Source: Gammaproteobacteria bacterium
GTDB taxonomy: Bacteria; Pseudomonadota; Gammaproteobacteria; Pseudomonadales; Azotimanducaceae
Reading direction: 5' to 3'
DNA length: 7,121 nt
Assembly (NCBI GenBank): GCA_027295975.1
Contig: JAPUJX010000145.1
Coordinates: 1-7,121 of the forward strand
The notes under the pieces are model-generated. The model did no database searches, had not been told where the DNA came from, and worked only from the letters and a program-made list of their open reading frames with translations. Every line of letters begins with the position of its first letter. Position 1 is the first letter of the stretch. This document shows, piece by piece, positions 1 to 6,430 of the stretch. Made by a program: the position numbers and the translations under genes.

Positions 1-999
1 CTGGAACCGGCGGATTCTGCTTTCCGCTCCGTCGTTTATGCGCGGCGTACCCTCATGGCGGGGTTCACCACGGTGCGTGACCTGGGTACGAGCCATGGTC
101 TGGCTCAATCGCTGCGCAAGGCCATCAACGAGGGCTGGGTGATCGGACCGCGCATCTACACGGCGGGTAAGAGCCTGGCAACCACGGGAGGCCACGCAGA
201 TCCGACCAATGGAGTAAATTCCCGGCTCCGAGGCGACCCGGGTCCCGCCGAAGGGGTAGTCAACAGTACGGCCGACGCCTACAAGGGGGTTCGAAGCCGC
301 TACAAGGAAGGCTCTGACCTCATCAAGATCACCGCCACGGGTGGCGTGTTGAGCCAGGCAAAAAGTGGCCAGAACCCGCAGTTCACCACCGAAGAGATTC
401 GGGCGATCGTCACTGCAGCCAAAGACTACGGATTTAAGGTTGCGGCCCATGCACATGGGGCGGAGGGAATGAAACGGGCGGTAATCGGCGGGGTTAGTTC
501 CATTGAGCACGGCACCTATATGAACGAGGAGGTCATGGGGCTGATGCGTCGCCACGGCACCTACTACGTCCCTACCATCATTGCCGGTAAATTTGTCGCC
601 GAAAAGGCGCAGATTCCCGGTTATTTCTCCGAACTGGTTCGCCCCAAGGCCGCCGCCATCGGACCGAAGATTCAGGACACGTTTGCCAGGGCCTACGCGG
701 AAGGGGTGCAGATAGCTTTCGGTACCGACACCGGCGTTTCTCCCCACGGGGACAACTGGAAGGAGTTTGGTTACATGGTCGAAGGCGGAATGCCACCCAT
801 GGAGGTGATTCAGAGTGCAACGGTGGTTGCTGCGGATCTCCTGGGTACTTCCGGGCAACTCGGCAGCATAACGCCGGGGAAGTTCGCGGACATTGTTGCC
901 GTGCCGGGAGATCCGTTGGCGGATATCACGCTGATGGGCAGGGTTAACTTCGTGATGAAAGGTGGCGTGGTGTACAAGCACGAAAATAGAGTTCGGTGA
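1..999 (+). CDS. Exported prolidase-like amidohydrolase, 5' end missing
   Basis: Metal-dependent hydrolase of the amidohydrolase superfamily (PF01979 type), closest in style to the Xaa-Pro dipeptidase / imidazolonepropionase-like group that cleaves N-acyl or dipeptide bonds. The frame is open from base 1, and the ATG at 55 is internal: the codons before it read into the usual '[16 protein letters not shown]' strand without a break. The visible 332 residues hold the candidate carboxylated Lys (IKITATGG, codon 325-327), the AHAHG histidines (448-456), the IEHG histidine (508-510) and the catalytic Asp in FGTDTG (727-729). The C-terminal '[12 protein letters not shown]' strand closes the small beta domain. 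About 100 or more N-terminal residues, including the HxH pair and any signal peptide, lie outside the window, so export is inferred from the neighbours. The stop overlaps the next gene (TGATG), suggesting translational coupling. Superfamily assignment is firm; the substrate is not determined. Confidence 0.92.
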   Translation: MEPADSAFRSVVYARRTLMAGFTTVRDLGTSHGLAQSLRKAINEGWVIGPRIYTAGKSLATTGGHADPTNGVNSRLRGDPGPAEGVVNSTADAYKGVRSRYKEGSDLIKITATGGVLSQAKSGQNPQFTTEEIRAIVTAAKDYGFKVAAHAHGAEGMKRAVIGGVSSIEHGTYMNEEVMGLMRRHGTYYVPTIIAGKFVAEKAQIPGYFSELVRPKAAAIGPKIQDTFARAYAEGVQIAFGTDTGVSPHGDNWKEFGYMVEGGMPPMEVIQSATVVAADLLGTSGQLGSITPGKFADIVAVPGDPLADITLMGRVNFVMKGGVVYKHENRVR

Positions 1000-1331
1000 T
1001 GAAGCGGGTTGTTTTGTTGACTGGCGTTTCCCTCATTGTGATGTCTGCCGCCGCGGCAGAGATTGATGTTTTTGAGGGAAGATTCACTACCGAGGAGAAC
1101 GGAGAGTTCGCCGTTCTGACGTTGGCGGTCGAAGGATCGGGTTACACGGGCGCGATTGTGTTGGATGGCTACTCCACGGTAATAACCGCGAAGCGACGAG
1201 GTAAGGACCTGCAGGGCGAGTTGCATGAAAGGGATGGGGAAATTGCTCCGTTTGTCGCCAGGGTTTCGAGTGTCTATCTGATCATGGAATTCGACGATGG
1301 CGCGATGATCGTCTTTCGCCGCGACCAATGA
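999..1331 (+). CDS. Small secreted beta-rich protein, unknown function
   Basis: This 110-residue protein is not recognised as a named family. Residues 1-20 form a clear Sec signal peptide: MKR, a hydrophobic stretch, then an alanine run with likely cleavage before EID. The mature part of about 90 residues alternates short hydrophobic and polar stretches with Gly turns (FEGRF, YTGAIVLDG, LQGEL, YLIMEFDDG, MIVFRRD), which suggests a small all-beta or lipocalin-like barrel. It has no cysteines. The ATG at 999 overlaps the upstream amidohydrolase stop by one base, and a GTG at 996 is an alternative start adding one residue. No strong ribosome binding site is visible, which fits translational coupling. 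The context suggests an accessory periplasmic partner of the amidohydrolase, but that is inference only. Confidence 0.8.
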   Translation: MKRVVLLTGVSLIVMSAAAAEIDVFEGRFTTEENGEFAVLTLAVEGSGYTGAIVLDGYSTVITAKRRGKDLQGELHERDGEIAPFVARVSSVYLIMEFDDGAMIVFRRDQ

Positions 1332-1332
1332 C

Positions 1333-1367
1333 CGGAAGGACACAAGGCAGGAACACCGGTCTTTCCG
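1333..1367 (+). other. Weak stem-loop between the two amidohydrolase units
   Basis: A 9-bp stem, CGGAAGGAC (1333-1341) with GTCTTTCCG (1359-1367), includes one G-U pair and encloses a 17-nt loop, just after the stop of the small secreted protein. No T-run follows, so it is not a canonical intrinsic terminator. It could be a processing or attenuation site, or chance. No convincing -35/-10 pair was found in the rest of the gap; TATATG at 1383-1388 lacks a -35. Confidence 0.25.
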
Positions 1368-1422
1368 CCATAGCGACTTCGTTATATGGTAGCTGGCTTC
1401 TTGTCTGTCCAACGAGTCAACT

Positions 1423-2757
1423 ATGTTGAGACTGCTTCTTCTGGTGCTGATTCCGGTTAGCGCGATTGCCTCGGAGCCTTACGCTTCGACTTACGTGCCC
1501 CTCGCCTCCGACGATCTGTTGATCGTGAATGTGACGGTGCTGACCGGCACGGGTGAACGCCTGACGGGTGTGGATGTGCGACTTTCCGGTGGCCGTATCG
1601 AGGCGATAGGGAGCGGACTCAGTCGTGAAGGTGTCCGCCTCCTGGATGCCGCGGGTCAATTTCTCACGCCGGGAATCATCGACGTACACTCCCACCTCGG
1701 TAACGGTCCATCGCCATCGATCGCGTCGACCTCCGATGTCAACGAGATGACCGAGCCGAATACCGCGCAAGTCTGGGCCGAACATTCGGTATGGCCGCAG
1801 GATCCGCAGTTTCCCCTCGCGCTGGCTGGGGGTGTCACTACCATGCAGATCCTGCCTGGCAGTGGCAATCTCTTCGGTGGTCGCGGTGTGACGTTGAAGA
1901 ATGTTCCGGCGCGCACGGTGCAGGGGATGAAGTTTCCCGGGGCCAAACAGGGACTGAAGATGGCTTGCGGTGAAAATCCTAAACGGGTTTATGGTGAGCG
2001 AACCCAGGCGCCGTCAACGCGCATGGGAAACGTTGCCGGCTATCGCGCGGCCTGGACCAAGGCGCGCCACTATGCGGAACAGCGTGCCAAACCGGTGGAT
2101 AAACAGAACACCACAGTAACGGAACCGGATCTGGCGATGGAGACTCTCGTCGGCGTTCTGAATGGCGAGATCCTCGTCCACAATCACTGTTATAGGGCGG
2201 ATGAGATGGCGGTAATGATCGATATCGCCAGGGAGTTCGGTTACAGAATCAGTGCGTTTCATCATGCGGTGGAGTCCTACAAAATCGCGGACCTTCTAGC
2301 CGAGGAAGGTATCTGCTCGGCCATGTGGGCGGACTGGTGGGGGTTCAAACTCGAGGCCTTCGACGGCATACCCCAGAACATACCACTCGTGGATCAAGCC
2401 GGTGCCTGCGCGATCGTGCACTCGGATGATGCCCAGGGTATTCAGCGTCTCAACCAGGAAGCTGCAAAAGCCATGGCCGCGGCGCGTCGAGTGGGCATGG
2501 CGGTGGACGAGGCGCAAGCCATCGGCTGGATCACCTTGAATGCTGCCATAGCCCTCGGCATAGAAAAAAGAACCGGTTCCATCGAAGTGGGTAAAGCGGC
2601 CGACGTGGTCCTTTGGGATCGAAACCCTTTCAGCGTGTACGCTCATGCGGAAAAGGTTTTCATCGACGGTTACCTCTACTTCGATCGCTCGGACCCGGCC
2701 CGCCAACCGCTGACGGATTTTGATCTCGAACAGACGGCACGCGGGAGGCGGTTATGA
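1423..2757 (+). CDS. Exported metal-dependent amidohydrolase, active-site motifs intact
   Basis: This 444-residue member of the amidohydrolase superfamily is predicted to be periplasmic. Residues 1-17 are a signal peptide (MLRLLLLVLIPVSAIA, cleavage before SEP). An N-terminal beta domain (about 30-83) leads into the HxH motif in 'IDVHSHLG' (H89, H91). Further candidate ligands or active-site residues are the His pair in LVHNHC (H253, H255), FHH (H280, H281) and the catalytic Asp in IVHSDD (D335). A 'GLKMACGENPKRVYG' segment (178-191) sits where the lysine/glutamate ligand region is expected. The C-terminal 'GSIEVGKAADVVLW' strand is typical. The substrate is not identifiable; an imidazolonepropionase-like or dipeptidase-like activity is plausible. 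The ATG at 1423 is chosen because it gives a full signal peptide; the ribosome binding site is weak. The stop overlaps the next gene by 4 bp (ATGA), so the two are almost certainly co-translated. Confidence 0.92.
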   Translation: MLRLLLLVLIPVSAIASEPYASTYVPLASDDLLIVNVTVLTGTGERLTGVDVRLSGGRIEAIGSGLSREGVRLLDAAGQFLTPGIIDVHSHLGNGPSPSIASTSDVNEMTEPNTAQVWAEHSVWPQDPQFPLALAGGVTTMQILPGSGNLFGGRGVTLKNVPARTVQGMKFPGAKQGLKMACGENPKRVYGERTQAPSTRMGNVAGYRAAWTKARHYAEQRAKPVDKQNTTVTEPDLAMETLVGVLNGEILVHNHCYRADEMAVMIDIAREFGYRISAFHHAVESYKIADLLAEEGICSAMWADWWGFKLEAFDGIPQNIPLVDQAGACAIVHSDDAQGIQRLNQEAAKAMAAARRVGMAVDEAQAIGWITLNAAIALGIEKRTGSIEVGKAADVVLWDRNPFSVYAHAEKVFIDGYLYFDRSDPARQPLTDFDLEQTARGRRL

Positions 2758-4004
2758 GGAACATAACCCGCGTGCGCGGGGCCTGTTTGCTGGTCGCCTT
2801 GTGGAGCACGTCTGCCTGGGCCGGCGTGGCTGTGAGCGGCGGCAAACTCTACACCATGGAGGACGCGGAGGCGGCGGAAGGGGTGACGATACTCATCTCC
2901 GGCGGTGTCATCGAAGCAATTGGTGTCGATCTCGAGATACCATTCGACTACGAACGGGTGGATGCCCGGGGCAAGGTGGTAACGCCGGGGTTGATCGAAT
3001 CGTATTCACAACTGGGACTGGTGGAGATCTCCGGTGAAGCCACCACCGTGGACGGCAACCTCTCCGAATACCGTCTGGGGCCGGCGTTCGACGTACGTTT
3101 TTCGATCAACGCGAATTCGACTCTGTTCCCGGTGAACGTCATGGACGGCGTAACCCGCGCCGTGGTTGCCCCTCGTGCCGGTAATGATCCGCTGGCCGGA
3201 TGGGGCGCCGTCGTCGATCTCGCCACCGGCAGCCTGACCCACAGTCGGGTGGCCCTGTTTGGCAACGTCGGTGCGAGGACCGCGGCCTTTGTCGGTGGCA
3301 GCCGTAGCGCCGTACTGCAACGATTGATCAGGGCGTTCCGCGAAGCGCGCCGTTACAGCCCCTCGCGTTATCGCCCGGACGAACACGACTACCGCGGACA
3401 GGACATGGAAGCCCTCAGGCAATTTCGAGGCGCCGATGTACCGTTGGTAATGGAAGTGCACCGGGCCAACGAGATCGTCCAGGTCGTGAATCTGGCGGAA
3501 GACCTGGACAAGTCTCTGGTGTTACGCGGTGGCACCGAGGCTTGGCAGGTTGCCGATTTCCTGGCGCAACACGAGGTTCCGGTGATCGTGGATCCCCTCG
3601 ATAATCTTCCTCGTTCTTATGATCGCCTGGGAGCACGCCTGGACAATGCCGCGCTGCTGCACCGAGCCGGAGTACGGGTGCTCATCAGTTCCCAGGAAAC
3701 ACACAACGTTCGTCTCCTGCGTCAGGGGGCGGGTAATGCCGTCGCCAATGGCCTTCCCTGGATTGAAGCGTTGGCGGGTGTCACCCGTTACCCGGCGGAG
3801 GTTTTCGGTCTGGACAATATCGGAATCTTGACCCGCGGCGCCAGAGCCGACCTGGTAATCTGGTCGGGAGACCCCCTCGAGATAACCACATGGGCCGAAC
3901 GCGTCATGGTTGATGGTACATGGGTGCCCATGCGCTCGCGGCAGACACGGCTGTTTGAACGCTATCACGATCTGAGTGGGGACAAGCCGTTTGGTTTTCG
4001 CTGA
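2754..4004 (+). CDS. Exported amidohydrolase-like protein lacking metal ligands (probable pseudoenzyme)
   Basis: This 416-residue protein is paralogous in layout to the gene before it. It has a signal peptide (1-23, cleavage after AWA), an N-terminal beta domain, 'KVVTPGLIESYSQLG' in place of the HxH strand, and a C-terminal 'GILTRGARADLVIWSGDPL' strand. By manual alignment to its neighbour, both HxH histidines are replaced (Y84, codon 3003-3005; Q86, 3009-3011). The FHH position reads LRGG (257-260), and the catalytic Asp of HSDD falls on Q314 in SSQE (3693-3695). One family histidine remains (H236, VMEVHRAN). The frame is intact with no frameshift, so this is not simple gene decay. The 4-bp overlap with the catalytic paralog suggests a stoichiometric partner, perhaps a structural or regulatory subunit. 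Membership of the superfamily is fairly sure; inactivity and partnership are inferred. Confidence 0.88.
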   Translation: MRNITRVRGACLLVALWSTSAWAGVAVSGGKLYTMEDAEAAEGVTILISGGVIEAIGVDLEIPFDYERVDARGKVVTPGLIESYSQLGLVEISGEATTVDGNLSEYRLGPAFDVRFSINANSTLFPVNVMDGVTRAVVAPRAGNDPLAGWGAVVDLATGSLTHSRVALFGNVGARTAAFVGGSRSAVLQRLIRAFREARRYSPSRYRPDEHDYRGQDMEALRQFRGADVPLVMEVHRANEIVQVVNLAEDLDKSLVLRGGTEAWQVADFLAQHEVPVIVDPLDNLPRSYDRLGARLDNAALLHRAGVRVLISSQETHNVRLLRQGAGNAVANGLPWIEALAGVTRYPAEVFGLDNIGILTRGARADLVIWSGDPLEITTWAERVMVDGTWVPMRSRQTRLFERYHDLSGDKPFGFR

Positions 4005-4006
4005 AG

Positions 4007-4151
4007 TTGAAGATTCCCGGGGCGTCGAGGGCAAGGAAAAGGTTTTCGAGACACGCCGTGAACCCATCCATGGGGGCTTGCGCTCGCCTTCCATGGCTCG
4101 CGACAGTCTCTAAAATCTTTCCTTGCCCTCGACACCCCTGACGTTCTTCAA
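4007..4151. repeat. 145-bp imperfect palindrome, possible mobile repeat or bidirectional terminator
   Basis: Nested arms pair in order from the outside: TTGAAGA (4007-4013) with TCTTCAA (4145-4151); GGGG (4019-4022) with CCCC (4135-4138); GTCGAGGGCAAGGAAA (4024-4039) with its perfect 16-bp complement (4118-4133); TTTT with AAAA; and GAGAC (4048-4052) with GTCTC (4106-4110). The core of about 53 bp contains CCATGG twice. From memory, cores reading like 'GCCGTGAACCCATCCATGG' flanked by complementary arms recur between genes in several gammaproteobacteria; this could not be checked here. The outer arm starts 3 bp past the amidohydrolase stop. Confidence 0.7.
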
Positions 4152-4153
4152 TA

Positions 4154-4206
4154 CTGCGAGAGTGTGTCCGAATAACACTTCGGTTACACATCTTAAGGTT
4201 TCGCAG
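4154..4206. repeat. Stem-loop next to the long palindrome
   Basis: CTGCGA (4154-4159) pairs with TCGCAG (4201-4206). Inside it, TGTGT (4163-4167) pairs with ACACA (4186-4190), and CCGAA (4168-4172) pairs with TTCGG (4179-4183) around a six-base TAACAC loop. A 2-nt bulge and an asymmetric internal loop interrupt it. Together with the IRs at 4213-4224 (CGAGC-CA-GCTCG) and 4244-4271 (GAGATCATC / GATGTTCTC), it makes a row of potential RNA hairpins on either strand. Confidence 0.45.
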
Positions 4207-4312
4207 CGAACGCGAGCCAGCTCGTGTCCTAAAATGGGGGTGAGAGATCATCCATGTCGCGAGATGTTCTCCGGGTATTCGTATCCTAGGTTATCGTTTA
4301 CAAAACCAACCG

Positions 4313-5197
4313 TTAAACTGCCTTTTCTGGCGGTTTTTCGTGCATGCGAATCAGTCCTTCCTGGGTGGCGGAGGCGACTAGAACACCGTCCCGGGAGTAG
4401 ATGAGCCCTCGGTTGAGCCCCCGGGCACCCGTCGCGCTGGGACTGTCCTGAACGTACAGCAGCCACTGGTCGGCCCGAAATTGCCGATGAAACCACATTG
4501 CGTGATCGATACTTGCAACCTGCATGTTGGTCTGCAGGAAACTGACCGCGTGGGGCAACATCGCGGTGTCGAGCAGCGACCAGTCTGACAGGTACGCCAA
4601 CACACATTGATGTAATCGTCGATCGTCCGGAAGCGGGTCCCGTGATTTCATCCAACACATTTGCCGAGGTGCCTGTTTCTTCGGGTCGAAGATGTCTTGA
4701 GGGTTTATCGGACGGATATCGATGGGGCGGTCCCGCGCGAAGGATTCAGCATATGCCGCGGGGAGTTTATCCATCCACTGGTTGCGGAGGTCCCGCTCGT
4801 CGTCAAGTGACTCTGGATCGGGTGCGTCGGGCATGGGGAACTGATGTGATAACCCCTCTTCGTCCACCTGAAAGGAAATGGACATGTTGAAGATCGCTTT
4901 GCCATGTTGAATGGCCACGACCCGCCGAGTGGTGAAACTGCGTCCGTCGCGGATTCGATCCACGGTAAACAGGATAGGAATGCTGGTGTCGCCAGGACGC
5001 AAAAAATACCCGTGCAGGGAGTGGGCGTGTCGATCTTCGGGTACCGTCCGTGAAGCGGCGACCAGGGCTTGGCCGATGACCTGTCCACCATAAACTCTCT
5101 GCCACCCTTCGCTGGGGCTCGTGGCGCGATAGTGGTTCTTTTCGATTTCCTCGATGTCGAGTAACTCGATCAGATCCTGAAGTGATTGCTGCTCCAT
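4313..5197 (-). CDS. tesB: Acyl-CoA thioesterase II (TesB family)
   Basis: Cytoplasmic double-hotdog thioesterase that hydrolyses acyl-CoA to free fatty acid and CoA. It has 294 residues, against 286 in E. coli TesB. The first hotdog holds 'GWQRVYGGQVIGQAL' (31-45) and 'LHGYFLRPGD' (61-70). The second holds 'LAYLSDWSLLD' (200-210), 'SIDHAMWFHRQFR' (229-241) and 'ATQEGLIR' (277-284). The Asp/Thr/Gln triad of the family maps to D205, S229 and Q279, offset by one from E. coli D204/T228/Q278, so Thr appears conservatively replaced by Ser. The frame is open upstream to 5401, but the start at 5197 (MEQQSLQDL) is chosen because a GAAGG ribosome binding site precedes it by 5 nt and the homology begins there. 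It is divergent from the PPOX-family gene, with 93 bp between the starts. Confidence 0.95.
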   Translation of the reverse strand: MEQQSLQDLIELLDIEEIEKNHYRATSPSEGWQRVYGGQVIGQALVAASRTVPEDRHAHSLHGYFLRPGDTSIPILFTVDRIRDGRSFTTRRVVAIQHGKAIFNMSISFQVDEEGLSHQFPMPDAPDPESLDDERDLRNQWMDKLPAAYAESFARDRPIDIRPINPQDIFDPKKQAPRQMCWMKSRDPLPDDRRLHQCVLAYLSDWSLLDTAMLPHAVSFLQTNMQVASIDHAMWFHRQFRADQWLLYVQDSPSATGARGLNRGLIYSRDGVLVASATQEGLIRMHEKPPEKAV

Positions 5198-5223
5198 TGT
5201 CGCCTTCGGTGTACGAGGCCGGT

Positions 5224-5251
5224 ATTGTAGCCATGTGATGTGTCGTGGAAA
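5224..5251 (-). promoter_or_regulatory. Candidate sigma-70 promoter for tesB
   Basis: On the minus strand, TACAAT (plus 5224-5229) is a 5/6 match to the -10 box. TTTCCA (plus 5246-5251) is a 4/6 match to the -35 box, with a 16-bp spacer. This would place the transcript start about 20 nt before the tesB ATG, giving a short leader that contains the GAAGG ribosome binding site. It lies within the divergent gap, so it may affect the opposite gene. No equally good plus-strand promoter was found. Confidence 0.4.
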
Positions 5252-5290
5252 ATCGAAAACTCCCTTTCGGTGAACCCTCATAGGAAACTT

Positions 5291-5764
5291 ATGCCCTCTC
5301 GACGAGAATTGATCCAACTCACCACTGAAGAAATCAGTGCCTACATGGTTGAGCGGAAGACGCTCATCATCATATCCAACGGGCGTGATGGTTATCCCCA
5401 CGCTATGCCGATGTGGTTTTATGCCGACGATGCCGGCTGTCTTTACTGCTCGACGTTTCGTAAAAGCCAGAAGGTACTGAATTTTCGACGCGACCCGAAA
5501 GCGACTTTGCTGGTTGAAAGCGGTGAGCAGTACGCCGAGCTCAAAAGCGTATTGGTTTATGCGACGGTGGAGATCATCGATGAATTCGACGCGGTATGTG
5601 ACGCGCTGGTCAAAATCAACACCAAGGGCACGGAGGTGGATGCCACGCAGGTCGAGGCACTGACTCGCGCCGTTTCAAAAACCGCGGAGAAACGCGTTAT
5701 CCTGAAATTCCACCCCGAACGTTACGTCAGCTGGGATCACGCAAAACTCGACGGCAGGTACTGA
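5291..5764 (+). CDS. Pyridoxamine 5'-phosphate oxidase-like FMN-binding split-barrel protein
   Basis: This 157-residue protein has the single-domain split beta-barrel pattern of PPOX-class flavoproteins. The pattern is 'LTTEEISAYM' (10-19), the strand 'KTLIIISNGRDGYPHAMPMWFYAD' region (23-46), 'LYCSTFRKSQKVLNF' (51-65, the family's cofactor-phosphate contact region with R/K-S), then 'PKATLLVE' and 'SVLVYATVEII' strands. Such proteins bind FMN or F420 in the cytoplasm and catalyse varied redox reactions, so it should not be called PdxH. The open frame extends to a GTG at 5240, but the ATG at 5291 has an AGGA ribosome binding site 5 nt upstream and the family homology begins there. It is divergent from tesB and converges on the MAPEG gene with 29 bp between stops. 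Family confident; substrate and cofactor choice unknown. Confidence 0.88.
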   Translation: MPSRRELIQLTTEEISAYMVERKTLIIISNGRDGYPHAMPMWFYADDAGCLYCSTFRKSQKVLNFRRDPKATLLVESGEQYAELKSVLVYATVEIIDEFDAVCDALVKINTKGTEVDATQVEALTRAVSKTAEKRVILKFHPERYVSWDHAKLDGRY

Positions 5765-5793
5765 CAGCCGCAGGGCTTGAGAATTTGCCTGGA

Positions 5794-6180
5794 TCAGCCC
5801 GCCAGAACAAACAGCCAGATTGCCGAGACGAAAGCGCCCAGGAAAAACATTGATCTGGGGATCGCCCAATCGGCAACGTAGGCGATAGCGTGCAGTATCC
5901 TGAAAGCGACAAAAGCCATTGCCAGGTTCGCGGACATCTGCGCTTCGGCGCCGGTGGCGTGTGCCACCAGTACGGCAGCGGTGAATACCGCCGCGGCTTC
6001 CCAGGCGTTTTGCTGGGCCGCGTACACGCGGGCCCCTGCCCCGGTCAACAACGTTGCCTGCTGGCGTAGATTGTTCAGGTCGATGGTGCCGAGTTGTTTG
6101 GCTCGGAAATAACCGGCCACACCGGCGAGCAGGTAGGGAATGATCAGAACGATCAGCAGACACCACAACGGCGTAGTCAT
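5794..6180 (-). CDS. MAPEG-family integral membrane protein
   Basis: This 128-residue inner-membrane protein has four predicted helices (about 5-23, 60-77, 84-103, 110-127). The MAPEG (membrane-associated eicosanoid and glutathione metabolism) signature is visible as 'RVYAAQQNAWEAAAVFTAAVLVAHATG' spanning 51-77, with R51, Q56, N58 and E61 in the expected places. Bacterial members are mostly uncharacterised; eukaryotic relatives are glutathione transferases or leukotriene synthases. The start at 6180 is supported by a strong GGAGG box 5 nt upstream; an in-frame ATG at 6204 is less likely. Its leader carries a small inverted repeat, ACACCG (6201-6206) with CGGTGT (6217-6222). A specific enzymatic role cannot be claimed. 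Confidence 0.9.
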   Translation of the reverse strand: MTTPLWCLLIVLIIPYLLAGVAGYFRAKQLGTIDLNNLRQQATLLTGAGARVYAAQQNAWEAAAVFTAAVLVAHATGAEAQMSANLAMAFVAFRILHAIAYVADWAIPRSMFFLGAFVSAIWLFVLAG

Positions 6181-6328
6181 CAAAACCTCCGAAGGTCGGA
6201 ACACCGATTCAATGACCGGTGTAACAACCAGTTGATTGGCAGGAGTACCCTCGAGGATCGATAAGAACCACGGTGCGCCTCCCGGCGGAGATTTATACAG
6301 CGTTCACCCTGACATTAATACGATTCCG

Positions 6329-6352
6329 CGTCATAGCCTCCGTCATAGCCTC
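6329..6352. repeat. Tandem duplication of a 12-bp unit
   Basis: Two perfect adjacent copies of CGTCATAGCCTC (6329-6340 and 6341-6352) lie directly before the REP-like pair. This is probably a replication-slippage product; no function is apparent. Confidence 0.8.
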
Positions 6353-6354
6353 CA

Positions 6355-6405
6355 GTAGGAGCGCCTCCGGGGGCGATTTTGATCGCGGCTCAAAGCCGCT
6401 CCTAC
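6355..6405. repeat. REP-like inverted pair (BIME-type element)
   Basis: Terminal arms GTAGGAGC (6355-6362) and GCTCCTAC (6398-6405) are perfect complements. Each half carries its own hairpin: CGCCTCC/GGGGGCG on the left, with a wobble and nearly no loop, and GCGGCT-CAA-AGCCGC (6386-6400) on the right. The organisation (a conserved GTAGGAGC head followed by a GC-rich hairpin, two copies head-to-head) is that of REP elements common between genes in pseudomonads and xanthomonads. It sits 25 bp past the stop of the secreted protein gene, where it might stabilise or end that transcript. No REP-associated transposase is visible. Confidence 0.75.
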
Positions 6406-6430
6406 CACGTTGTCGGACGCCCCGAACCGG

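Larger units (their letters stand above)
4005..4312. other. Convergent intergenic region rich in inverted repeats
   Basis: This stretch of about 308 bp separates two converging genes. No credible coding sequence is seen: the open frames here run out of or into neighbouring genes and carry no family signature. It consists of a long imperfect palindrome (4007-4151) followed by three smaller inverted repeats at 4154-4206, 4213-4224 and 4244-4271. No clear stem plus T-run intrinsic terminator was found, so termination of both transcripts may depend on these structures. Confidence 0.75.

Noticed and set aside
810..1412. 200-codon minus-strand open frame
   Set aside because: It lies antisense to two supported plus-strand genes, has no family signature, and its composition reads as a shadow frame.
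3006..3461. Minus-strand open frames inside the third amidohydrolase
   Set aside because: The plus-strand frame has full domain structure across the region; the antisense peptides show no motif or ribosome binding site.
3904..4251. 115-codon minus-strand frame spanning the gene end and the palindrome
   Set aside because: It crosses a supported gene and an inverted-repeat region and has no recognisable product.
4123..4404. 93-codon plus-strand frame entering tesB antisense
   Set aside because: It begins within a palindrome arm and ends antisense to tesB, with no family signature.
5198..5401. N-terminal extension of tesB
   Set aside because: It would add 68 residues without TesB homology and overlap the divergent PPOX-family gene; the 5197 ATG has a well-placed GAAGG.
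5765..5793. Terminator between the converging PPOX-family and MAPEG genes
   Set aside because: Only a 5-bp GGGCT/AGCCC pairing with an 18-nt loop and no T-run is present, and it enters the MAPEG stop region.
6292..6320. TATAAA as a -10 box for the MAPEG gene
   Set aside because: No acceptable -35 sits at 16-18 bp (best is a 3/6 TTAATG at 15 bp), and it is over 110 bp from the start codon.
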